Source: Streptomyces erythrochromogenes
Lineage (GTDB): Bacteria > Actinomycetota > Actinomycetes > Streptomycetales > Streptomycetaceae
Direction: 5' to 3'
NCBI RefSeq assembly: GCF_036170895.1
Contig: NZ_CP108036.1
Location: 6,917,501-6,981,500 of the forward strand
Length of the DNA: 64,000 nucleotides
Below the pieces are notes generated by a model. It worked only from the letters and a program-made list of their open reading frames with translations, was not told where the DNA came from and did no database searches. Made by a program: the position numbers and the translations under genes. Each line of letters opens with the position of its first letter. Position 1 is the first letter of the stretch. Of this stretch, positions 8,318 to 16,677 are shown in pieces.

Positions 8318-8851
8318 TCAGCGCGGCGTCTTCGAGCCAAGGGCTCCGGGTGTCTTCGGGAGCCAGTCGAGGGAGCCCGCTGCCTCCTTCGGATCCGGTT
8401 CGCGCATGTGCACGCGCCAGCCGTCCTCGCCGGTCCTGCCCGTGAGCTGGACCAGGAACGCCTTGGTCTGGGCCGTGTCGTGGAAGTACACCACGACGGT
8501 CTGGCGCACCGACCCCTCGTCGTAGAACTCGGCGGTCACCTTGCCGCCGGCCCCCTTGCCGAAGGACTGGACCCAGTTCTGTGCGGTCTTGCGGGTCTCG
8601 TCCTTCGCCTCATCGCCGTAGGCGGCGAGCGCTTCCAGCTCGCCGGCCTTCCCGTCGGCGATCCGCCAGATCAGCTTCTGGGTGATCTGCAGGGAATCGG
8701 AGGTGGGATAGCCGACCACGCCCAGCGGTTCGTGGTTGCCGTAGTCGGTCGCGTACTGCAGCCGGTCCTCGTCGGGGGAGGCACACCCCGTGAGACCGCC
8801 CCACGCCAGAACGGCCACCAGGGCTGCGCGCACCGCCGGAGCAGACCTCAC
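8318..8851 (-). CDS. small secreted lipoprotein, translationally coupled to the DNRLRE/amidase gene
   Basis: The 177-residue protein starts at the GTG at 8851, which overlaps the upstream stop codon (GTGA), so translational coupling is likely. The N-terminus has Arg-containing residues, a hydrophobic run and lipobox LTGC, giving Cys as the anchored residue at about position 23. The mature part is hydrophilic, with no domain I recognise. Marked features are GNHEPLGVVGYPTSD, RKTAQNWVQSFGKGAGGKVTAEFYDEG and a final SLDWLPKTPGALGSKTPR. A decayed copy of the same family lies immediately downstream. It may assist or neutralise the large exported protein encoded upstream; that role is inferred from gene order only. 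Confidence 0.82.
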   Translation of the reverse strand: MRSAPAVRAALVAVLAWGGLTGCASPDEDRLQYATDYGNHEPLGVVGYPTSDSLQITQKLIWRIADGKAGELEALAAYGDEAKDETRKTAQNWVQSFGKGAGGKVTAEFYDEGSVRQTVVVYFHDTAQTKAFLVQLTGRTGEDGWRVHMREPDPKEAAGSLDWLPKTPGALGSKTPR

Positions 8852-11800
8852 CTGGTCCCTCTCGGGCGGATCGCGACGATTGAGGCGATCGGCTTGGCAG
8901 CGCCCTTGTGGCGGGCGATGGCGTCGTCCAGGGTGGTCCGGTCGGGTCCACCGTGCTGTGCCATGTGGATGCGCCCCCCATAGTTGGCGGTGACGACGGC
9001 GGCGTGGTCGTAGACGGGGTCGCCCCGGTACTGGAAGAAGAGTATGTCGCCCTTGCGGATGTCGTAGACGTTGTTGATGTAGTAGCCGCCACGGTATCCA
9101 ACCAGATGACGCTCCAGGTTGTTGGCCCCCGCCCATGTCCAGCTGGCCTTCACCGGCCAGCTGGACCAGCCAGAGTTCTTGAACCAGGCGCTGTTGCTCC
9201 TGTACCACCCGGACCGCATCTTCAGCCCGCCACCGTAGTAGAGGGCCTTGGAGACGAAGTTGGTGCAGTCGTAGTAGTAGTCCCTCTTGATGCCGACGTT
9301 GTTGTAGGCCCAGCTGCCGGTTCCCAGGCCGTTGACCCACGACGCCGGGGCGAAGGAGGCCGTGCGGACGCCGCCGGCGGGTGCTTCGCCGACGGGGAAA
9401 CCGTCCTCGCCGAGCGTGAGCGCCCCGGTGCCGTCGGCCGGCGGCTCTGCGGCGTCCGCGGATGTGGCGAGCACCTGGGTGGCCGCGGTCGCCGTCGCCG
9501 ACAGGGTCTGGCCCGCCTGAGCGTCGTCGGACTCGCTCTGGAGCTTGACGGTGTCACCGGACACGGAGAACAGGTACCGCTTGCTGTTCTGACTCTCGGA
9601 CACCTGGTCGACGCCATCGATCCGGACCGTCGTCGTTTCCGAGACGGTGGTGCGCAGCAGCAGGCGTCCGGACGCCGCGTCGGTACCCGTCACCGTCTCG
9701 GTGAGAGCCGTGGAGATCCCCGCGTAGGCCATGTTCCTGGTGGCCAAGGCCTCACGTGCGCTGACCAGGCTGGCCTCCTGCGTGCCCAGCAGATCACCGA
9801 AGACCGCTCCGTGCGGGGATTCGGCGGCTGCATCGGCGGCGGTCAGGCTCGCGCCGATGGTGATCTTGTTGCGTGCGTTGAGGTACGCCTGGACGTAGTC
9901 CTGGAAGCGCGTGGCTCCGCCGGCCACCGACGCACCGTGAACCAGTGCGGATCGTGAGACGGGGCCGCTGCCGACGGCGTTCTTCGCCGTCACCGCGACC
10001 CGGTAGGAGGTGGCGTTGTCCAGCCCGGAGAAGACGGCACGCGGTGCCGAGCCCTCCCACGTGCCGACCACGGTGCCGTCGCTCTTCTCGGCCTTGGCCA
10101 CGTAAGTGATGTCATGGGTCGCACCCCCGTCGAGGGGAGCGTTCCAGGTGGCGACCAGGCTGGTGTCACCCGGGGTGGACACCATGTCGCTGACGGCGCC
10201 CGGGGCGGTCGGCGGCAGGTACTCGACGGTCAGCTTGGGACGTTGGGCGGGGTCCGCCGCGGCACCCGAGCGGTAGGCCGCCGCGGCGGCCGTGCCGGAA
10301 ACGGTGAGGGCCGCACCCTCGTTGCCGCCGCGATCGGTCCAGGACTGCACCAGCGGGCCGAAGTCGATTTCGGCCAGAGCGGTATCGGCTATGTATGTGT
10401 CCTCGCCCGCGGCGGTGAGGAGGTCCTTGCCACTCTGCGCCGGGGTCCACGGCGTGGACAGTTCGTACACGGCCGGCTTCTGTGCCACGCACTGCGTGGT
10501 GCAGTCGGACCTGGTCAGCGACAGCTTGGCAGAGGTGACCCGCGCCCCCTTCGGCAGAGCCGAGAGATCTGCCTTCAAGTGGGTGGCCCACAGGTGGCCG
10601 TCGACCGTACCGATCCGCAGTTCGCCGGCCGGCGGTGTGGCACAGCCCGGTGTGTCGCAGTCGGTGGCGGTCGACACGCTCGTGACCGCCGTGTCGGTGA
10701 GGGCCAGGGTCTGCGTAGCGGGCATGGGGGGCAGCGGCTGGAGGCGGACCGTCAGGCTCTGCTCGGCCGACCAGGGGGAGCAGCCCACAGGGGTACAGGC
10801 GCGTACGGACCAGCGGTAGGTTGCACCGTCAGCCAGCTTTCCCTCCGGGATCTGGATTGCGGCGCGGCCACCGCTCACCTGTGAGACGGGAGGCAGGGTC
10901 AGGCCGGGTACCGGGTTGCCGGCTGCGTCCTTCACCGCGAATTCGGCGTTCACCCGGCCTTGGGAGGCCTCGGAGACGACCGCGGACAGGATGGGCGTCA
11001 GGGTCTGCTGCGCGCCCGCCTGGATGTCCTGCGGGGCGTCCGGCAGGGGGCTGACGGTGAACGTGGTCCAGTTGGACCACGGCGACCAGCTGTTGCTGTA
11101 GTGGGTGCCGTCGTAGGGCGAGGTGCGGAAGCGGTACATGCGGCCGTGCTGGAGCACGCCCGCCGGTACGACCACCGAGGCCGGGGTGCCCTGCGGGACG
11201 AACGGCGAGACCAGCGTGTTGCCGACCTGGGTGTTGGTGGCGGCGTCGAAGATCTGGAAGGTGCCGTTGACCGTGTCGCCGTTCTTGTCCGCGAAGGTGT
11301 CGCGCAGGGTCGGCGTCGTCGTCTCCACGCGCCAGGCGGGGGTCTTGTCCTGGACGAACGGAGGGCCGGCCTCCTGCTTGGTGCCGGTCTGCGGACGGTA
11401 GTTGTAGGTCACCGTCAGCTTGGGCGGGTTGGATGTGGCGTTCGCGGAGTTGACGCGCTTCCACTGCCCGACGACCGACTCCGAGCCGGCCCGCAGGCCC
11501 ATGCTGGACAGCGGGGCCTTCGCGGACGCCCACGTCTGCACGAGGGTGGTCACGTCGGCGTTGATCCAGCCGTCCGGTGCCGAGCCGCAGGAGGGGTTGC
11601 CGCGGGTCTCGGTGGAGGTGGCGTACTTGGTGCCCATGGCGGGCTGGTTCGTCCAGCGCGATGCGGTGCTCGGGGTGCCCGAGTCCCAGACCTCCCACGG
11701 CTGCGCGACGCAGTCGGTGTTGCCCGAGTGGAAGTTCCACAGCGACAGCTTGGCGTCGGAGACCAGCGCGTCCGCGATCGGCGCGGTGTTCCACGTGATG

Positions 11801-12900
11801 AACGAACGCGCGGTGCGGAAGGTGCCGTTGGCGTTCTTCGTCCCGGGGTTGCCGAGGTCGAGCTCGGTGTCGTTCGACCAGTCGACGGTCTCGCCCTGCT
11901 GGACGTAGGTGTCGAAGACGTTGCCCAGCGAGGAGGTGGAGGGGTCCACGGTCACGGGGTACCTGGTGGCCGGGTCCGCGAGGAACTTCGCGTCCGGCGT
12001 GACGACGAGGTCGACCGTGCCCCTGCCCTGGACGACCTTCATTGCCACGGGCACCCTGCGGGTGTGCTCGCCCGAGACCGGGTCGACCGTGGAGTCCCAC
12101 ATGACCGGCGCCGGCATGACCGCGGTGCGCCGGCTCTTGCGGTCGGTGAACTGCACGCTGCCGTCGGCCTGCTGTTCCACCTTCAGGCCCTTGGCCACCA
12201 GGGGCAGGGTGTACGAGTAGTTCTCGCCGGCCGGACGCTGCTTCAGCTCGACGAACTGCTCGAAGCCGCCTCGGGTGGCCTCGATGACGACGTCACCGCC
12301 GGGGACGGCGTTGGTGTACTCGGCGCGGGCCCCCTCCAGCTTCGGGGACGGCAGGGCGCCCTTCCACTTGAGGGTGATCTGCTGCTCGCCCTCGCCCAGG
12401 GTGACGAGGTCGGTGCTGATGTAGTCGATGGCCGGGGCGGCCTTGGGCGCGGCCTTGGCCATGCGCGGGATGCTGCCCGGTGCCAGCTTCAGGCCTTGCG
12501 GGTGGGCCTTCGACACCACGGTCCCGCCGGGGCCGTGGCCCAGGGTCACGTCGACGGCGCGCCAGCCGCGTGCCTGCTGGTCGTAGAACCGGACCGGCCC
12601 GGCGGCCACTTCGGTCGTCAGGGTGCCGTTCGGGTTCACCCACGTGGTGGACGTCTCGGACCGCTCCGAGACGGCTTCCACGCGGTGGCCGGACGTGCGC
12701 GCGGCCACGCGGGCCCGCGCGAGGTTGAGTTCTTCGGTCACCGTGCCGGGCTTGGCCCCGGCTGCCGGGGCCGCGTCGGCCGGGTGCGAGCTCTGGAGCA
12801 GGGTGGCGGTCACGATGAGTGCCGCTCCGCCCGCTATCCAGTGGGTGGTCCCCCAGGGCCCTCTCCCACGGCGTCTTGCCGCGGAGAAACGAGTAGCCAT
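8848..12900 (-). CDS. large secreted DNRLRE-domain protein with C-terminal amidase (Amidase_6-like) domain
   Basis: The 1350-residue protein starts at ATG 12900. A basic N-terminus (MATRFSAARRRGRG) and one hydrophobic segment ending ATLLQSSHPADAA form a signal peptide or anchor. A DNRLRE domain lies at about 340-500 (FDTYVQQGETVDWSNDTELDLGN..SFITWNT), a second such module at about 745-880, and a fibronectin type III-like module at about 890-970 (PGAVSDMVSTPGDTSLVATWNAP). Two further beta-rich repeats of the SPLPDAPQDIQAG type lie between. The last 150 residues hold YDCTNFVSKALYYGG, then KGDILFFQY and YDHAAVVTAN, which is the Cys/His arrangement of the Amidase_6/CHAP-like fold. It probably cleaves peptide cross-links in cell walls or an exported substrate. 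Export and domains are clear; the substrate is not. Confidence 0.85.
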   Translation of the reverse strand: MATRFSAARRRGRGPWGTTHWIAGGAALIVTATLLQSSHPADAAPAAGAKPGTVTEELNLARARVAARTSGHRVEAVSERSETSTTWVNPNGTLTTEVAAGPVRFYDQQARGWRAVDVTLGHGPGGTVVSKAHPQGLKLAPGSIPRMAKAAPKAAPAIDYISTDLVTLGEGEQQITLKWKGALPSPKLEGARAEYTNAVPGGDVVIEATRGGFEQFVELKQRPAGENYSYTLPLVAKGLKVEQQADGSVQFTDRKSRRTAVMPAPVMWDSTVDPVSGEHTRRVPVAMKVVQGRGTVDLVVTPDAKFLADPATRYPVTVDPSTSSLGNVFDTYVQQGETVDWSNDTELDLGNPGTKNANGTFRTARSFITWNTAPIADALVSDAKLSLWNFHSGNTDCVAQPWEVWDSGTPSTASRWTNQPAMGTKYATSTETRGNPSCGSAPDGWINADVTTLVQTWASAKAPLSSMGLRAGSESVVGQWKRVNSANATSNPPKLTVTYNYRPQTGTKQEAGPPFVQDKTPAWRVETTTPTLRDTFADKNGDTVNGTFQIFDAATNTQVGNTLVSPFVPQGTPASVVVPAGVLQHGRMYRFRTSPYDGTHYSNSWSPWSNWTTFTVSPLPDAPQDIQAGAQQTLTPILSAVVSEASQGRVNAEFAVKDAAGNPVPGLTLPPVSQVSGGRAAIQIPEGKLADGATYRWSVRACTPVGCSPWSAEQSLTVRLQPLPPMPATQTLALTDTAVTSVSTATDCDTPGCATPPAGELRIGTVDGHLWATHLKADLSALPKGARVTSAKLSLTRSDCTTQCVAQKPAVYELSTPWTPAQSGKDLLTAAGEDTYIADTALAEIDFGPLVQSWTDRGGNEGAALTVSGTAAAAAYRSGAAADPAQRPKLTVEYLPPTAPGAVSDMVSTPGDTSLVATWNAPLDGGATHDITYVAKAEKSDGTVVGTWEGSAPRAVFSGLDNATSYRVAVTAKNAVGSGPVSRSALVHGASVAGGATRFQDYVQAYLNARNKITIGASLTAADAAAESPHGAVFGDLLGTQEASLVSAREALATRNMAYAGISTALTETVTGTDAASGRLLLRTTVSETTTVRIDGVDQVSESQNSKRYLFSVSGDTVKLQSESDDAQAGQTLSATATAATQVLATSADAAEPPADGTGALTLGEDGFPVGEAPAGGVRTASFAPASWVNGLGTGSWAYNNVGIKRDYYYDCTNFVSKALYYGGGLKMRSGWYRSNSAWFKNSGWSSWPVKASWTWAGANNLERHLVGYRGGYYINNVYDIRKGDILFFQYRGDPVYDHAAVVTANYGGRIHMAQHGGPDRTTLDDAIARHKGAAKPIASIVAIRPRGTR

Positions 12901-13016
12901 ACTTCCTCGGTCTTTCTGCGAGTACCTGATGATCAAGGTACGAGGGGAGCAACGTAGCGCTCTGACCAGGCAGTTCGTTCCCGGAAACGGACATGGGGGA
13001 CACAAATCACGACCCA

Positions 13017-13030
13017 GTGATCCAAATCAC
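13017..13030. promoter_or_regulatory. CRP-like palindrome between the exported-protein gene and metE leader
   Basis: GTGAT-CCAA-ATCAC is an inverted repeat with GTGA-N6-TCAC spacing, as in CRP/FNR-family sites. It lies about 117 bp upstream of the exported DNRLRE protein start (minus strand). An extra AAATCACG copy at 13004-13011 lies 20 bp away in direct orientation. Binding by the Streptomyces Crp protein is a guess. Confidence 0.4.
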
Positions 13031-13146
13031 GCCACGGCTGGTTCTGGCTCCTGCCTCGGCGGTCCCCCCTCGGCCCCGTGCGTCTCACGCCACCATCCGG
13101 ATGTTGGACAACTCCACCCGTTGCCGGAGAAGGGCATCTACTCTGG

Positions 13147-13348
13147 CCGGGCAGCTGGTTCGCCCCGTCCGCCAGGCGGGATGCGTCGTAAGAGGGAACC
13201 CGGTGGGAATCCGGGACTGCCCCGCAGCGGTGAGCGGGAACGACCGCCGTCATACGCACTGGGACCGGACAACGGTCCTGGGAAGCGACGGCCAGTAGGT
13301 GCCCGCCGGGAGACCGGCAGGCGTGCCCGCGAGTCCGAAGACCTGCCC
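13147..13348 (+). ncRNA. cobalamin riboswitch (aptamer) upstream of metE
   Basis: The conserved blocks occur in order: AAGAGGGAACCCGGTG with GAATCCGGGACTGCCCCGC at about 13187-13230, GGGAAGCGACGG at about 13280, and the B12 box GCGAGTCCGAAGACCTGCC at 13329-13347. GGGCAG at 13147 can pair with CTGCCC at 13343-13348 as helix P1. It lies about 200 nt upstream of the metE start. In actinomycetes such elements switch off B12-independent methionine synthase when cobalamin is available. The approximately 200 nt between aptamer and gene is where an expression platform would sit; I did not resolve its fold. Confidence 0.93.
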
Positions 13349-13547
13349 GTTGCCCGTGTGCGACCCGTCGTGCGCGGAAACCCCGGTGACCTCGTGGGCG
13401 GGTCGGCGACACATCAGGCGGGCGACCGCGGGCGCGTACGCACAGGTACGCACTCCCGTAACCGGTCGAGGTCCGTCCGATACGTCATCCCTTCGCGCTC
13501 CCGACCCTCACCGGGTCCACAGGAGACAGCTCGCGAAGGAGAGTTCC

Positions 13548-15890
13548 GTGACCAGCAAGACTCCCGCCACCGCCGTACGGGCCGGTGCGGCCACCGTGTA
13601 CGGCTACCCCCGGCAGGGGCAGAACCGGGAACTGAAGAAGGCCGTCGAGGGCTACTGGAAGGGCCGGGTCGGCGCCGACGCCCTCCGGGAGACGGCCCGC
13701 GACCTGCGCCGGGCCAACTGGGGGCAGCTGGCCGACGCCGGCATCACCGAGGTACCCACCGGCGACTTCTCGTACTACGACCACGTGCTGGACACCAGCG
13801 TCATGGTCGGCGCCGTCCCCGCACGCCACCGCGCCGCCGTCGAAGCGGACGCCCTGGACGGCTACTTCGCCATGGCGCGCGGCACCCAGGAGGTGGCACC
13901 GCTCGAAATGACCAAGTGGTTCGACACCAACTACCACTACCTGGTGCCGGAACTCGGCCCGGACACCGTCTTCACCGCCGACTCCTCCCGGCAGGTCGCG
14001 CAGTTCGAGGAGGCCCGCGCGCTCGGCCACACCGCCCGCCCGGTGCTGGTCGGGCCGGTGACGTACCTGCTGCTGGCCAAGCCCGCCCCCGGAGTGGCGG
14101 CCGGCTTCGACCCCCTCGCCCTCCTCGACCGCCTGCTCCCCGTGTACGCACGGGTCCTCGCCGACCTGCGCGCGGCCGGGGCGGAGTGGGTGCAGCTGGA
14201 CGAGCCCGCCCTGGTGCAGGACCGCACCCCGGCCGAGCTGAACGCCGTCGCCCGCGCGTACCGCGAGCTCGGCGCCGCGGCCGACCGGCCGAAGCTGCTC
14301 GTGGCCTCCTACTTCGACCGGCTCGGCGAGGCCCTGGCCGTGCTGGCCAAGGCCCCCGTGGACGGGCTCGCCCTGGACTTCACCGGCGCGGCCGCCGCGA
14401 ACCTCGACGACCTCGCCGCCGTCGGCGGCCTGCCCGGCAAGCGCCTGGTCGCCGGCGTCGTCAACGGCCGCAACATCTGGATCAACGACTTCGAGAAGTC
14501 CCTCGCCACGCTCGGCACCCTCCTCGGCCTGGCCGGCAGCGTCGACGTGGCCGCCTCCTGCTCGCTGCTCCACGTGCCGCTGGACGCCTCCGTCGAGCGG
14601 GACATCGACCCGCAGGTCAGGCGCTGGCTCGCCTTCGCCCGCCAGAAGACCGCCGAGATCGCCACGCTCGCCCGCGGCCTCGCCCGCGGCACGGACGCCA
14701 TCGCGGCCGAACTCGCCGCCAACCGCGCCGACCTGGCCTCCCGTGCCACCTCCTCCGTCACCCGCGACCCCGCCGTCCGCGCCCGGACCGCGGCCGTCAC
14801 CGACGCCGACGGCCGCCGCTCCCAGCCCTACGGGGAGCGGGCGACCGCCCAGCGCACCCGCCTCGGCCTGCCGCTGCTGCCCACGACGACCATCGGATCG
14901 TTCCCGCAGACCGCCGAACTGCGCACGGCCCGCGCCGACCTGCGGGCCGGGCGCACCGACACCGCCGGCTACGAGGACCGCATCAGGGCGGAGATCCGGG
15001 AGGTGCTGGCCTTCCAGGAGAAGGCCGGCGTCGACGTACTGGTGCACGGCGAGCCCGAACGGGGCGACATGGTCCAGTACTTCGCCGAGCAGCTCACCGG
15101 CTACCTCGCCACGCAGCACGGCTGGGTCCAGTCCTACGGCACCCGCTACGTCCGCCCGCCCGTCCTGGCCGGCGACATCTCCCGCCCCGACCCGATGACC
15201 GTGCGCTGGACCACGTACGCGCAGGCGCAGACGACGAAGCCGGTCAAGGGCATGCTCACCGGGCCGGTCACCATGCTCGCCTGGTCCTTCGTCCGCGACG
15301 ACCAGCCGCTCGCGGACACCGCCCGGCAGGTCGCACTGGCCCTGCGCGACGAGGTGAACGACCTGGAGGCGGCCGGGACCTCCGTCATCCAGGTGGACGA
15401 GCCCGCACTGCGGGAGACCCTCCCGTTGCGCGGCGCCGACCACGCGGCCTACCTCGCCTGGGCCACCGAGTCCTTCCGGCTCACCACCGCGGGCGTCCGG
15501 CCGGACACCCAGATCCACACGCACATGTGCTACGCGGAGTTCGGCGACATCGTCGAGGCGATCGGCGACCTCGACGCCGACGTCATCAGCCTGGAGGCGG
15601 CCCGGTCGCACATGCAGGTCGCCGACGAGCTGTCCGGCGCCGGCTATCCGCGCGACGTCGGCCCGGGCGTCTGGGACATCCACTCGCCGCGGATCCCGTC
15701 CGTCGACGAGGCCTCGGCGCTGCTGCGCAAGGGCCTGGGGGCCATCCCGGCCGAACGGCTGTGGGTCAACCCCGACTGCGGCCTGAAGACCCGGGCCTGG
15801 CCCGAGACCCGGGCCTCCCTGGAGAACCTGGTCGAGGCGGCCCGCCTGGTCCGCGCCGAGGTGGGCGCCGAGGAGTCCGGCGCCGTCTGA
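13548..15890 (+). CDS. metE: cobalamin-independent methionine synthase
   Basis: The 780-residue protein starts at GTG 13548 with GAAGGAGAG 4 nt upstream. It transfers the methyl group of 5-methyltetrahydropteroyltri-L-glutamate to homocysteine. The N-terminal half starts GYPRQGQNRELKKAVEGYWKG, the family signature. The C-terminal zinc site is complete: His659 and Cys661 in IHTHMCYAEF, Glu683 in DVISLEAARS and Cys744 in VNPDCGLKTR. TTTIGSFPQT opens the catalytic barrel. The B12 riboswitch upstream implies that the organism also has a B12-dependent MetH and represses this gene when cobalamin is present. Confidence 0.98.
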   Translation: MTSKTPATAVRAGAATVYGYPRQGQNRELKKAVEGYWKGRVGADALRETARDLRRANWGQLADAGITEVPTGDFSYYDHVLDTSVMVGAVPARHRAAVEADALDGYFAMARGTQEVAPLEMTKWFDTNYHYLVPELGPDTVFTADSSRQVAQFEEARALGHTARPVLVGPVTYLLLAKPAPGVAAGFDPLALLDRLLPVYARVLADLRAAGAEWVQLDEPALVQDRTPAELNAVARAYRELGAAADRPKLLVASYFDRLGEALAVLAKAPVDGLALDFTGAAAANLDDLAAVGGLPGKRLVAGVVNGRNIWINDFEKSLATLGTLLGLAGSVDVAASCSLLHVPLDASVERDIDPQVRRWLAFARQKTAEIATLARGLARGTDAIAAELAANRADLASRATSSVTRDPAVRARTAAVTDADGRRSQPYGERATAQRTRLGLPLLPTTTIGSFPQTAELRTARADLRAGRTDTAGYEDRIRAEIREVLAFQEKAGVDVLVHGEPERGDMVQYFAEQLTGYLATQHGWVQSYGTRYVRPPVLAGDISRPDPMTVRWTTYAQAQTTKPVKGMLTGPVTMLAWSFVRDDQPLADTARQVALALRDEVNDLEAAGTSVIQVDEPALRETLPLRGADHAAYLAWATESFRLTTAGVRPDTQIHTHMCYAEFGDIVEAIGDLDADVISLEAARSHMQVADELSGAGYPRDVGPGVWDIHSPRIPSVDEASALLRKGLGAIPAERLWVNPDCGLKTRAWPETRASLENLVEAARLVRAEVGAEESGAV

Positions 15891-15903
15891 CCGGCGGAGC
15901 CCG

Positions 15904-16563
15904 TCATATGGAGAGCGGGGGGCCGGCGTACTCCGGCGAGTGCGCCCGGTCCCCGTCCGCGGCCCCGCCCGCGGTCTCGGTGAGCCCCGCGACGTGGTCG
16001 GTGATCATGTCGAGGAGGGCCGCCGAGACCGTGGCGTCGCCGAGCACGAGGTGGCCCAGGGTCAGACCGTCCGTCATGGCGGCCAGGTAGCGCGCCAGTA
16101 CGTGCACCGGTACGCGCAGCTCGAAGGGCATGAGCCGGCGGAGCTGTTCGATGAGCTCGGTGTAGGTGTCGGAGTACAGCTCGTACTGGCGCCGCGCCAG
16201 GTGCTCGAACCCGGGTCGGCGCAGGGCGTACTGCGTGAGCTCGTAGGTGAGCATGTGCTCGCCCGGGTTGGCGGCGACGTGGTCCCAGTACGCCTGGAAG
16301 CCGGCCCGGATGGTCTCCCGGAGGGTGGCCCGCGGCCGGATGGCCTCCCGCGCCACGGTGATGCCGTGCTCGGTGATCGCCGCGATGACGGATTCCAGCA
16401 GGGCCTGCTTGGACTCGAAGCAGTAGTGGAAGACGCTCAGCGAGACGCCGGCCTCGGCGCAGATCGAGCGCGTCGTCGCCCTGGCGACGCCGTCGCGGGC
16501 CATCACGCGGATCGCCGCCTCGGTCAGCTGGCGGCGTCGCTCGGCCGACGGCATCCGTGCCAT
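15904..16563 (-). CDS. TetR-family transcriptional regulator
   Basis: The 219-residue protein starts at ATG 16563. The N-terminal helix-turn-helix reads RRRQLTEAAIRVMARDGVARATTRSICAEAGVSLSVFHYCFESKQALLESV, a standard TetR DNA-binding domain. The C-terminal ligand/dimer domain (TIRAGFQAYWDHVAANPGEHMLTYELTQYALRRPG..ARRQYELYSDTYTELI) resembles the TetR_C_6/BetI-like group. It lies on the same strand as, and 114 bp downstream of, the dipeptidase-like gene, but a strong terminator separates them, so it has its own promoter. Its target is not evident. Confidence 0.93.
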   Translation of the reverse strand: MARMPSAERRRQLTEAAIRVMARDGVARATTRSICAEAGVSLSVFHYCFESKQALLESVIAAITEHGITVAREAIRPRATLRETIRAGFQAYWDHVAANPGEHMLTYELTQYALRRPGFEHLARRQYELYSDTYTELIEQLRRLMPFELRVPVHVLARYLAAMTDGLTLGHLVLGDATVSAALLDMITDHVAGLTETAGGAADGDRAHSPEYAGPPLSI

Positions 16564-16620
16564 GGGCGTCGTTCCCTTCGTTCCGTGCGGTGCGGTGCGG
16601 TGCTGTCGGGCAAAGGCATC

Positions 16621-16656
16621 CGGGGCCGGCCGGATCGGCGGATCCGGCCGGCCCCG
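16621..16656 (-). terminator. perfect 16-bp hairpin terminator
   Basis: CGGGGCCGGCCGGATC at 16621-16636 and its exact complement at 16641-16656 flank a GGCG loop. It lies just downstream of the secreted dipeptidase-like gene (minus strand). Confidence 0.8.
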
Positions 16657-16677
16657 GACGCGGGGACGTGAAGGGCG

